Made by a program: the position numbers and the translations under genes. The notes beneath the pieces were generated by a model. The model made no database searches and was not told the origin of the DNA. It was given only the letters and a program-made list of their open reading frames with translations. 5,808 bases of DNA from Eggerthellaceae bacterium (GTDB lineage Bacteria; Actinomycetota; Coriobacteriia; Coriobacteriales; Eggerthellaceae), in assembly GCA_017559045.1 (NCBI GenBank), contig JAFYTB010000040.1, forward strand, positions 1 through 5,808, given 5' to 3'. Shown here one piece after another: positions 1-5,682 of this stretch. How positions within the stretch are numbered: position 1 is the stretch's first letter; every line of letters starts with the position of its first letter.

Positions 1-96
1 GCGAGTATCGGCGCCTGCGCGACGCACAGCACGCCCAGCCGCAATAGCGGCAGCTAAACCGGCGGCACCGCCGCCTATGATTGCGAGAGTCTTCAT
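1..96 (-). CDS. FAD-dependent oxidoreductase (HI0933/BaiN-like), N-terminal fragment
   Basis: Only the first 32 residues are in the window; the gene continues past the left edge. They read MKTLAIIGGGAAGLAAAIAA followed by a basic stretch and AGADTR. This is a beta-strand, glycine-rich loop (GGGAAG, residues 8-13) and helix, the ADP-binding Rossmann fold at the N-terminus of two-dinucleotide-binding-domain flavoproteins. The GGGAAGL.AA form is typical of the HI0933/BaiN-like flavoprotein family, but 32 residues cannot separate it from other FAD/NAD(P) oxidoreductases, so the substrate is unknown. The start is ambiguous: an in-frame ATG at 105 adds MQA and has a purine-rich GGGGTGGGG four bases upstream. 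The ATG at 96 fits the usual spacing before the glycine motif but has a poor Shine-Dalgarno. A terminator separates it from the upstream symporter gene on the same strand. Confidence 0.75.
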   Translation of the reverse strand, partial: MKTLAIIGGGAAGLAAAIAAGRAVRRAGADTR

Positions 97-103
97 GGCC
101 TGC

Positions 104-109
104 ATTATA
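104..109 (-). promoter_or_regulatory. Candidate -10 box (TATAAT) for the oxidoreductase gene
   Basis: On the minus strand a perfect TATAAT lies at 109-104. The ATG at 96 begins seven bases after it, about where transcription would start, so a leaderless mRNA is possible. No convincing -35 is seen: the hexamer at 17-bp spacing is GTTTTT, inside the T-tract of the preceding terminator. The box also contains the alternative ATG (105-103), so it may simply be a start-codon context. The match could be chance. Confidence 0.3.
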
Positions 110-125
110 CCCCACCCCTGAAAGC

Positions 126-181
126 AAAAAACTTCGGGCGGCCGGGGACGCTCGCTCGCATCAACCCGAAACCGCCCGAAG
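126..181 (-). terminator. Intrinsic terminator after the AGCS symporter gene
   Basis: CTTCGGGCGG (132-141) is the exact reverse complement of CCGCCCGAAG (172-181), giving a 10-bp GC-rich stem. CGGG (143-146) can also pair with CCCG (165-168) to extend the inner stem. Read on the minus strand, the stem is followed directly by six T (131-126), the classic Rho-independent layout, 38 bases after the symporter stop codon. On the plus strand a T6 run (189-194) follows seven bases after the stem, so some bidirectional activity is possible, although no plus-strand gene ends here. Confidence 0.88.
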
Positions 182-219
182 CCCTAGCTTTTTTGAAAAG
201 GTTAACTATCTCGAGTCAA

Positions 220-1656
220 CTACTTGCTCTCGATGACGGGAATCTCCTCGTCAAACTCCTCTTCGAGGTTGCCGTCGTAGATGTAGTGCTTCGTCTCCTT
301 GGCAATAAGACCGGAAAGCAGCAGGCAGGCAATGATGTTGGGGATTGCCATAAGGGCGTTGCCAATGTCGGAAACGAGCCAGACCACATCACCCACACCC
401 ATAGCACCGAGGAAGGCAACAGCAACGTACACGACATGGTACGGAGTGATGGCCTTCTTACCGAACAGGTAGGTGGCGCAACGATTGCCGTAGTAGGACC
501 AGCCAATGATGGTGGAATAGGCAAACGAAACCATGCCGATAACGAGAATGGGCGTACCGATGAAGGGGATCTGAGAGAACGCAGCGGATGCCAGAGCAGA
601 ACCAGTGAAGATGCTGGGGTTGGCAAGGATCTCTGCCTGAATATCAGGGTTGCAGATCATGGTGGAAACGAGAACGAGACCAGTGAGGAGGCAGATGACG
701 ACGGTGGACCAGAAGGTGCCGGTCATAGCGATGACAGCCTGCTCAGCGGGGTTCTTAGTCTTAGCTGCAGCTGCAACGATGGGAGCGGAGCCGAGGCCGG
801 ACTCGTTGGAGAACAGGCCGCGAGCGCAACCGAACTGAAGAGCAACCATGATGCCAGAGCCAACCGCGCCACCAAAAGCAGCCTTAGCCGTGAAGGCGCA
901 CTCGAGGATGAGGCCAATGGTCTGACCAAGAACGGCCCAGTTAAGAGCGAGGATAATCAGGCAGCCGCCTGCATAAGCAACGGCCATGATAGGAACAAGC
1001 TTCTCGCACACGTTGGAGATGGTACGCACACCGCCGAAGATGACGAGCGCAACAGCAACAACGATGACGACAGCAACAGCCCATGCGGGGATAAACGGAT
1101 AGGAGGAGGTGACAATACCGCTGATAGCGGAAGCCTGAACAGCGGAACCGGTACCGATGGTAGCAATCACGGCAAAACCAGCGAAGGCGACGGCGCCCAG
1201 CTTAGCCCAGCCAGGAACGCTTCCATCCTCACGCTTGAAAGCACGCTCCCACACGTACATAGCACCACCGAGCATATTGCCAGCGTGGTCCTTAACGCGA
1301 TAGCGAACCGATGCGTAAACCTCGACGTACTTCGTAGCGATACCGAAGATGCCGGTGATCCACATCCAGAACACGGCACCAGGGCCACCGGCGAGAATAG
1401 CCGTGGCAACGCCAACGATAGAGCCAGTACCGATGGTGGCAGCGAGAGCCGTTGCAAGGGCGCCGAAGTTCGAAATGTCGCCCGTGCCGTCTTCGCTCTT
1501 GCCTCCCTTGAAGGACATCTTGATGGCCATCGGGAGCATGCGCTGAATGCAGCCCGTGCGCACCGTGAGGAAGAGGTGCGAGCCGAGCAGCAGCACGATC
1601 ATGGCCGGACCCCAGACGAACGAGTCGATCTGGTTGAGAATTGCGTAAATATCCAT
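220..1656 (-). CDS. Sodium:alanine (AGCS family) amino-acid symporter
   Basis: This encodes a 478-residue polytopic membrane protein, the usual AGCS length (about 450-500). The family imports alanine or glycine with Na+ (or H+) across the cytoplasmic membrane. Family landmarks are clear: GDISNFGALATAL at 59-71 running into AATIGTGSIVGVATAI (72-87), GGPGAVFWMWITGIFG (90-105), and ARGLFSNESGLGSAPI (278-293), the conserved loop and helix of the substrate/Na+ region. About eleven hydrophobic segments are spread along the chain and the C-terminus is an acidic cytoplasmic tail (EEEFDEEIP). The start at 1656 places a short amphipathic N-terminus (MDIYAILNQIDSFVWG) as in relatives; its Shine-Dalgarno is weak (GGAC about 10 bases upstream). 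The gene is transcribed away from the riboflavin operon and ends at a strong terminator. GTGSI replaces the GTGNI I remember as more common. Alanine versus glycine or another amino acid cannot be decided here. Confidence 0.95.
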   Translation of the reverse strand: MDIYAILNQIDSFVWGPAMIVLLLGSHLFLTVRTGCIQRMLPMAIKMSFKGGKSEDGTGDISNFGALATALAATIGTGSIVGVATAILAGGPGAVFWMWITGIFGIATKYVEVYASVRYRVKDHAGNMLGGAMYVWERAFKREDGSVPGWAKLGAVAFAGFAVIATIGTGSAVQASAISGIVTSSYPFIPAWAVAVVIVVAVALVIFGGVRTISNVCEKLVPIMAVAYAGGCLIILALNWAVLGQTIGLILECAFTAKAAFGGAVGSGIMVALQFGCARGLFSNESGLGSAPIVAAAAKTKNPAEQAVIAMTGTFWSTVVICLLTGLVLVSTMICNPDIQAEILANPSIFTGSALASAAFSQIPFIGTPILVIGMVSFAYSTIIGWSYYGNRCATYLFGKKAITPYHVVYVAVAFLGAMGVGDVVWLVSDIGNALMAIPNIIACLLLSGLIAKETKHYIYDGNLEEEFDEEIPVIESK

Positions 1657-1820
1657 ACGTTTTAGTCCGATTCTTCGAATTGATCAATATGTACAGGTAG
1701 CCGAGTATCTTACCCGAAAACGCATAGTTTCATGACGCGATCAAGGCAAAAAAGGGCGAGCGCCCAAGCTTTTGAATCCAATCAAAACCACAGCTGTTCT
1801 TCAAATGACCCACCGCTGAC
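1657..1820. other. Divergent intergenic region, symporter side
   Basis: No gene is supported here. The symporter promoter should lie on the minus strand in this stretch. The best -10-like hexamer I see is TAAGAT (minus strand, 1712-1707), about 50 bases before the ATG, but the hexamer at 17-bp spacing does not resemble a -35. A small GGGC-GAGC-GCCC hairpin (1754-1765) flanked by A6 (1748-1753) could be a weak minus-strand terminator. The stretch is more AT-rich than the flanking genes, as expected of a promoter region. Confidence 0.4.
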
Positions 1821-1952
1821 TTTCATACGCTTTGCAGCCGTCCTCCGGATGATTCGCGGCCGACTTCCGTGCGCTTTGCAGCCGTCCTTCGGGTATTTCG
1901 CGACTGATCTTTGAGCGCTTTACGGCCACCTTTCGGGTGCTTTTTACCCGAG
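1821..1952. repeat. Degenerate 44-bp tandem repeat (three units)
   Basis: Three adjacent units of exactly 44 bp can be aligned without gaps: 1821-1864, 1865-1908 and 1909-1952. The first two share the core CGCTTTGCAGCCGTCC and agree at 34 of 44 positions by my hand count. The second and third agree at about 26 of 44, mainly in GCGCTTT, GGCC/AGCC and TTCGGGT. A fourth, shortened and decayed unit may follow (1953-1986, ending GGGCATTTCGC). The period is not a multiple of three and the phase shifts, so this is not repetitive coding sequence. Unit three contains a small hairpin (CGGGT 1934-1938 / ACCCG 1946-1950). The array ends just before the riboflavin operon promoter. Function unknown; operator sites or a relic of slippage are both possible. 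Confidence 0.7.
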
Positions 1953-1970
1953 CTTTTCGGCCAATGCATA

Positions 1971-1999
1971 TTGCGCGGGCATTTCGCATTGCCTAAAAT
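1971..1999 (+). promoter_or_regulatory. Probable promoter of the riboflavin uptake operon
   Basis: A TAAAAT -10 hexamer (1994-1999, five of six consensus bases) sits 17 bp downstream of TTGCGC (1971-1976), which keeps the TTG of the -35 consensus. Spacing is optimal. Predicted transcription start is about 2006, so the transcript would begin just before the first base of riboswitch stem P1 (2009). That fit to the aptamer is the main support; the -35 is weak. Confidence 0.55.
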
Positions 2000-2008
2000 C
2001 CAAAACAT

Positions 2009-2170
2009 GAATTCTGTTTCAGGGCGGGGTGCAATTCCCCACTGGCGGTAATGGTAGACGGCTTTCCAGCCTGCTCCCAAAGCCCGCGACCCCCAAGCGC
2101 AAGCGAGGGGCTGACATCGGTGCAAGTCCGAGGCCAACGGTTACAGTCCGGATGGAAGAGGCAGACATTC
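2009..2170 (+). ncRNA. FMN riboswitch (RFN element) aptamer
   Basis: The region carries the ordered conserved blocks of the RFN element: AGGGCGGGGTGCAATTCCCC (2021-2040), ACTGGCGGTAATGG just after, AAAGCCCGCGA, a variable CCCC/GGGG stem with a GCAA tetraloop, TCGGTGCAAGTCCGA (2117-2131), CCAACGGTTACAGTCCGGAT and GGAAGAGG. The two TGCAA-type loops closed by GGGG/CCCC and TCGG/CCGA correspond to the paired hairpins whose loops build the FMN pocket. Closing stem P1 pairs TCTGTTTC (2013-2020) with GAGGCAGA (2158-2165), and GAAT (2009-2012) with ATTC (2167-2170) across one bulged C. The element binds FMN and normally reduces riboflavin synthesis or transport gene expression. It lies directly upstream of ribU, a classic target. 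Confidence 0.97.
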
Positions 2171-2204
2171 GCCAAGCGCGTCGCGTGTTTTCCAAGCGAC
2201 TGCA

Positions 2205-2269
2205 TTCGTGCATAGGGGCTCCGCCCTACGCGCGAACCTATCTTGAGCGAACCATCGAGCCTGTATGAA
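2205..2269 (+). promoter_or_regulatory. Predicted antiterminator of the FMN riboswitch
   Basis: TTCGTGC (2205-2211) can pair with GTATGAA (2263-2269) with two G-U wobbles. After a 4-base bulge (2212-2215), GGGCTC (2216-2221) can pair with GAGCCT (2257-2262), one wobble. This takes up nearly the whole 5' arm of the terminator hairpin and is mutually exclusive with it. The same upstream segment can also fold locally as TGCA-TTCG-TGCA (2201-2212) and TAGGG/CCCTA (2213-2217/2224-2228), which would free the terminator. How FMN-stabilised P1 selects between these states is not visible from pairing alone. Hand-derived. Confidence 0.55.
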
Positions 2270-2295
2270 AAGGATTCATACGGGCTCGTCTTTTT
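2256..2295 (+). terminator. Intrinsic terminator, expression platform of the riboswitch
   Basis: CGAGCCTGTATGAA (2256-2269) pairs fully with TTCATACGGGCTCG (2275-2288), a 14-bp stem with a single G-U wobble and a 5-base AAGGA loop. It is followed by TCTTTTT (2289-2295). It lies between the aptamer and the ribU start, the position of an attenuator, and its 5' arm can alternatively pair upstream. FMN binding should favour this hairpin and stop transcription before ribU. Confidence 0.92.
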
Positions 2296-2343
2296 CTGCA
2301 GGGATGAAAGGCGAATCCGAACGGAAGCACATCCCCGCAGATC

Positions 2344-2349
2344 GAGAGG
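2344..2349 (+). promoter_or_regulatory. Shine-Dalgarno that sets the ribU start
   Basis: GAGAGG lies five bases before ATG 2355. It is the best ribosome-binding site in this stretch. The earlier in-frame ATG at 2265 is inside the 5' arm of the terminator hairpin and lacks a good Shine-Dalgarno, so 2355 is preferred. Confidence 0.7.
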
Positions 2350-2354
2350 TCATC

Positions 2355-2993
2355 ATGGCATCGAACCCGCAAGAGCGCACCCCCAAGCAGCCCGCCGACC
2401 ACACCCTCAAGGCACCTACCGCCCAGGCAACCATCGCCAACACGAACGCATGGGGCACCCGTGAGCTCGTGACCATGGCGCTCATGTGCGCCATCGGCGT
2501 CCTGCTCTCCTTCATTGAGTTCCCGCTTCTGCCCGGCGTCACCTGGCTCAAGTTCGACGCATCGCTCGTCCCGGCCATGGTGTGCGGCTTCGCATACGGC
2601 CCTGCTGGCGGATTGGCAGTTGGCGCAATCGGCGCCATCATTCATGGCATTCTGTTTGCCGACCTCACCGGCTGCCTCATGAACATGCTCGTAGTCATCG
2701 GCTTCATCCTTCCCGCCGCCCTGGTCTATAAGCGCACCCGTACATACAAAGCAGCCGTCCTCGGCCTGATCCTCGGCATCATCGGTGCAGTCATCATGGC
2801 CGTCGCCGGCAACCTGCTTCTGACCCCCGCATGGCTCGGCGTGCCGCTGCAGGCCGTCATCGACATGGTCATCCCGATCCTCATTCCCTTCAACCTGCTG
2901 AAGGCGATCCTCAACTCCGTTCTGACGCTCGCCATCTACAAGATCATCTCCAACCTGATCACCCCCAAGAAGGATCAGGTCAAGGGCAAGTAG
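2355..2993 (+). CDS. ribU: Riboflavin ECF transporter, substrate-binding S component RibU
   Basis: This encodes a 212-residue integral membrane protein that captures riboflavin outside the cell and delivers it through the ECF module. About six hydrophobic helices follow a hydrophilic N-terminal tail (residues 1-35). Helix 1 contains ALMCA (42-46), the AxxxA pattern S components use to contact EcfT. It is followed by FPLLPG (56-61), then KFD (66-68), GFAYGPAGG (78-86) and LPAALVYK (119-126). The C-terminal PFNLLK (178-183) and N187 match the RibU region; Asn and Lys at this place contact flavin in the known RibU structure, as I recall. Length fits RibU (about 190-210) apart from the longer tail. 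The FMN riboswitch upstream independently supports riboflavin specificity. The ecfA1 start follows after 63 bases with no terminator between, so the genes are probably co-transcribed. Confidence 0.93.
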   Translation: MASNPQERTPKQPADHTLKAPTAQATIANTNAWGTRELVTMALMCAIGVLLSFIEFPLLPGVTWLKFDASLVPAMVCGFAYGPAGGLAVGAIGAIIHGILFADLTGCLMNMLVVIGFILPAALVYKRTRTYKAAVLGLILGIIGAVIMAVAGNLLLTPAWLGVPLQAVIDMVIPILIPFNLLKAILNSVLTLAIYKIISNLITPKKDQVKGK

Positions 2994-3056
2994 CAAACTG
3001 CGCGAACCGCCCAACACGAAAACAAAGCACCCGGAAAGCACAGGATCATCCAACAC

Positions 3057-3890
3057 ATGAGAGAGACCTTCGTATCCTTCGAAGAAGCCGCCTTCAGCTA
3101 CGACGGCGAGCACTTCGTATTCGAGGAGCTTGATCTCGCCATCGAGCAGGGTTCGTTCACCTGCATTCTCGGCGGAAACGGATCGGGCAAATCAACCCTC
3201 GCCAAGCACGTGAACGCCCTGCTTCTCCCCGACAGGGGCACGGTGTACACCTTCGGACGCGACACGCGCGACGAGGAAAGCACCTACTACATCAGAAGCA
3301 ACGCGGGCATGGTCTTCCAGAGCCCCGACGATCAGCTAGTCGCAAGCATCGTGGAAGACGACATTGCCTTCGGACCCGAAAACCTCGGAATCGAAAACCC
3401 CGAGCTCGCACAGCGCGTGAAGTCGGCGCTCGAGGAAGTGGGCCTGCAGGGATTCGAGAAGCACGAGACCACCGCTCTCTCAGGTGGACAGAAGCAGCGC
3501 GTCGCCATCGCGGGCGCGCTTGCCATGGATCCGGCGATCCTCATTCTCGACGAAGCCTCCTCCATGCTTGACCCCCGCGGTCGAGCTGGCCTGATGCGCG
3601 TATGCCGCGAACTGCACGAAGCCGGCATGACCATCATCATGATCACGCACTTCATGGAAGAAGCCGCGCATGCCGACCGCGTCGTCGTACTCGACAAGGG
3701 TCGCGTATGCCTCGACGGCGCACCGAGCGAGGTGCTCGCACAAGCTTCAGAGCTCACGCGCCTGAATCTTGACGTGCCGTTCGCCTGCCAACTCTCGATC
3801 CAGCTTCAAAAGCTGGGCGTACCGGTAGCCACCTGCATCACCGAAGAGGAAATCAAGGAGGAGCTATGCCGATTGCATTCGAGCAGGTAG
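3057..3890 (+). CDS. ecfA1: ECF transporter ATPase EcfA1
   Basis: This is a 277-residue ABC ATPase, one of two that power the riboflavin ECF importer from the cytoplasmic face. All nucleotide-binding motifs are intact: Walker A GGNGSGKST (39-47), Q-loop glutamine 88 in MVFQSPDDQL, signature LSGGQKQR (141-148), Walker B ILILDE (161-166, catalytic Glu166), D-loop SSMLD (168-172) and switch His198. The DEASSMLDP wording is typical of the A1 subunit, as opposed to DEP..GLDP in A2. The remainder (about 215-277) is the C-terminal extension ECF ATPases use for dimer contacts. The start at 3057 has only a weak ribosome site (AGGA about 11 bases upstream), but no better in-frame start precedes the conserved FEEAAFSYDG. 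Its 3' end overlaps ecfA2 by 25 bp. Confidence 0.95.
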   Translation: MRETFVSFEEAAFSYDGEHFVFEELDLAIEQGSFTCILGGNGSGKSTLAKHVNALLLPDRGTVYTFGRDTRDEESTYYIRSNAGMVFQSPDDQLVASIVEDDIAFGPENLGIENPELAQRVKSALEEVGLQGFEKHETTALSGGQKQRVAIAGALAMDPAILILDEASSMLDPRGRAGLMRVCRELHEAGMTIIMITHFMEEAAHADRVVVLDKGRVCLDGAPSEVLAQASELTRLNLDVPFACQLSIQLQKLGVPVATCITEEEIKEELCRLHSSR

Positions 3891-4837
3891 GCTACACCTA
3901 CATCGATCCCAAATCGCGCAAGAAGAAGACGCGCAAAATCGAGCGCGGCGAAAAGGCTGCAGAACGCGGAAAGTGGGGCACCGACCCCGACGCGATCTGG
4001 GCCCTGCGTGACATCGACTTCACGCTGGAAGACGGCGAATTCCTCGGAATCTGCGGCCACACTGGAAGCGGCAAGTCAACGCTCATCCAGCACATGAACG
4101 GACTCGTGCATCCCACCGAGGGACGCGTGCTCGTCGATGGCGAAGACCTGGCAGACAAGAACGTTGCAGCGCGCGTACGCACGCGTTGCGGCATGGTCTT
4201 CCAGTATCCCGAGCATCAGCTGTTCGCCGCCACCGTGCGCGAGGACGTATCGTTCGGACCCCACAACATGGGCCTTTCCGCCAACGAAATCGATGAGCGC
4301 GTACGCGAGAGCCTGGCCGACGTCGGCCTTGACTACGACGAGATCGCCGAGAAGAGCCCCTTTGAACTCTCGGGCGGACAGCAGCGACGCGTTGCCTTCG
4401 CAGGCGTTCTTGCCATGAAGCCGAAAGTGCTTGTGCTTGACGAGCCGGTGGCTGGACTCGATCCGAAGTCGCGCCGCGAATTCCTCGAGCTTATCAGCGA
4501 TCTGCATAAAAGCGGTCTGACGGTGGTCATGGTCTCCCACAACATGGAAGACCTCGCCTCGCTCTGCACGCGCGTACTCGTGCTCAAGGAAGGACGCCAG
4601 TTCATGCTGGGCACCCCTGCGGAGGTCTTCGCAGACGCTGCACAGCTGAAAACAGTGGGCCTCGCGGCTCCCGCACCTCAGGCACTCGCCTGCGAGCTTC
4701 GCGAATCGGGCTTCGAGCTCGCACGCTCCCTGTACGGCGTCGAGACGCTTGCCCAGGACATCGCAGCTGAGCTGGGCTACCTCACTGCCGCTGCAACCAA
4801 GAACGGCCCCGCCGCCGAAGAGGAGAATCTGCGATGA
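3866..4837 (+). CDS. ecfA2: ECF transporter ATPase EcfA2
   Basis: This is a 323-residue ABC ATPase that pairs with EcfA1. Motifs: Walker A GHTGSGKST (64-72), Q-loop Gln113 in MVFQYPEHQLF, signature LSGGQQRR (168-175), Walker B VLVLDE (188-193, Glu193), D-loop AGLDP (196-200) and His225. GHTGSGKSTLIQHMNGL and DEPVAGLDP are A2-type wording. It is longer than the usual 280-290 residues for two reasons. A strongly basic segment (residues 16-36, starting KSRKKKTRK) is inserted between the first strand (YTYID) and AIWALRDIDF, and the Ala/Glu-rich C-terminus is extended. The ATG follows AAGGAGG (3855-3861) by four bases and lies inside the end of ecfA1, so translational coupling is likely. The stop codon overlaps the ecfT start as ATGA. 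Confidence 0.95.
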   Translation: MPIAFEQVGYTYIDPKSRKKKTRKIERGEKAAERGKWGTDPDAIWALRDIDFTLEDGEFLGICGHTGSGKSTLIQHMNGLVHPTEGRVLVDGEDLADKNVAARVRTRCGMVFQYPEHQLFAATVREDVSFGPHNMGLSANEIDERVRESLADVGLDYDEIAEKSPFELSGGQQRRVAFAGVLAMKPKVLVLDEPVAGLDPKSRREFLELISDLHKSGLTVVMVSHNMEDLASLCTRVLVLKEGRQFMLGTPAEVFADAAQLKTVGLAAPAPQALACELRESGFELARSLYGVETLAQDIAAELGYLTAAATKNGPAAEEENLR

Positions 4838-5643
4838 GCAGAACGGCCTTATTCGGACAATACTGGGCGGGCACGAGCTTTGTCCACAAGATGGACCCAC
4901 GCGCAAAGATGCTGCTTTCCGTCGCTGTCATGGCGGTGATCTTCTGCGCCCAAGGATGGGCCGGACTGGCGATATGTGCAGCCTTTGTGCTTGGCTTCTA
5001 CGCCTTCTCGGAAATACCCCTCATCCAGGCAGCGAAATCGATCGCTCCCCTGCTGTTTCTCGTTATTCTCACCGCCCTGCTCAACGTCTTCTTCGTTCAG
5101 GGTGGCGAAATCTACTTCCAATGGTGGGTTATTTGCATCAGCGAGGAGGGCGTGACGCATGCAGCCTTCATCGCCTGCCGCCTGCTTCTGCTTCTGATGA
5201 GCGCAAGCCTTCTGACGCTTACCACCACCACGCTTGATATCACCGAGGCATTCGAGCGTCTGCTCTCCCCCTTTGCCCGCATCGGCTTCCCCGCCCACGA
5301 ACTCGGCATGATGATGGGTATCGCCCTTCGCTTTCTCCCGCAATTCATGGACGAGCTGGGCATCGTCTACCGAGCCCAGATCAGCCGCGGAGCCACGCTT
5401 TCGGCCAATCCGTTCAAGGGTGGCGCGAATTCGCTCATGTCCCTCATCGTCCCGCTGTTCACCAGCGCCTTCCGTCATGCGGAGACGCTTTCCTCCGCCA
5501 TGGATGCGCGCTGCTACCACGGAAGCAACGGAAGAACGCGCCTTCACCAGCTCGCCTATGGAAAGAAGGATGCTATCGGAACGCTGGCGGTAGTCTTGAT
5601 GCTGGCAGTGGTAATTGCCGCAAACATCTTCATCGGTTTTTAG
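4834..5643 (+). CDS. ecfT: ECF transporter transmembrane coupling subunit EcfT
   Basis: This is a 269-residue membrane protein that links the S component to the ATPase pair. The N-terminus carries HKMDPRAKM (18-26), the typical EcfT entry into the first helix. Hydrophobic helices follow at roughly 27-57, 66-90 and 110-130, with a final C-terminal helix (247-267). The long cytoplasmic coupling region contains LLSPFARIGFP (143-153), IALRFLPQF (163-171), coupling motif 1 as SRG (184-186, in RAQISRGA) and coupling motif 2 as ARC (225-227, in SAMDARCY). The family pattern is Ala-Arg-Gly or close variants; both arginines needed to dock in the EcfA grooves are kept. GAGGAG (4820-4825) lies eight bases before the ATG, inside ecfA2, and the start overlaps the ecfA2 stop by 4 bp. 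Confidence 0.95.
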   Translation: MSRTALFGQYWAGTSFVHKMDPRAKMLLSVAVMAVIFCAQGWAGLAICAAFVLGFYAFSEIPLIQAAKSIAPLLFLVILTALLNVFFVQGGEIYFQWWVICISEEGVTHAAFIACRLLLLLMSASLLTLTTTTLDITEAFERLLSPFARIGFPAHELGMMMGIALRFLPQFMDELGIVYRAQISRGATLSANPFKGGANSLMSLIVPLFTSAFRHAETLSSAMDARCYHGSNGRTRLHQLAYGKKDAIGTLAVVLMLAVVIAANIFIGF

Positions 5644-5682
5644 AAGAAGGCCCTGAACCGCAGGTCACTGAAGGAGGAAACC

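Noticed and set aside
193..1665. Long plus-strand open frame of 490 codons opposite the symporter gene
   Set aside because: It is a shadow of the symporter on the other strand. The product is Asp/Asn/Glu/Gly-rich low-complexity sequence with no domain, and the minus frame gives a clear AGCS protein.
1748..1765. Short GGGC/GCCC hairpin with A6 run, read as a minus-strand terminator
   Set aside because: The stem is only four pairs and no gene ends into it on the minus strand within the window; it is too weak to call.
1732..1914. Small plus-strand open frame of 60 codons in the divergent region
   Set aside because: It runs into the 44-bp repeats, whose period is not a multiple of three, has no good Shine-Dalgarno and resembles no protein I know.
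1821..1952. CRISPR-like array
   Set aside because: The whole 44-bp unit is repeated, with no conserved repeat and unique spacer pattern, only three degenerate copies, and no cas gene nearby.
2994..3056. Terminator or separate promoter between ribU and ecfA1
   Set aside because: No stable hairpin, T-tract or promoter pair is seen in the 63-base gap, so I treat the genes as one operon.
2238..3113. Minus-strand open frame of 291 codons across ribU
   Set aside because: Antisense shadow of ribU; composition is Asp/Gly/His-rich with no recognisable family, and it starts inside ecfA1.
4076..4906. Minus-strand open frame of 276 codons across ecfA2
   Set aside because: Antisense shadow of a gene with all ABC ATPase motifs; no coherent protein features.
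4849..5547. Minus-strand open frame of 232 codons across ecfT
   Set aside because: Shadow of ecfT; highly charged, without motif or ribosome site support.
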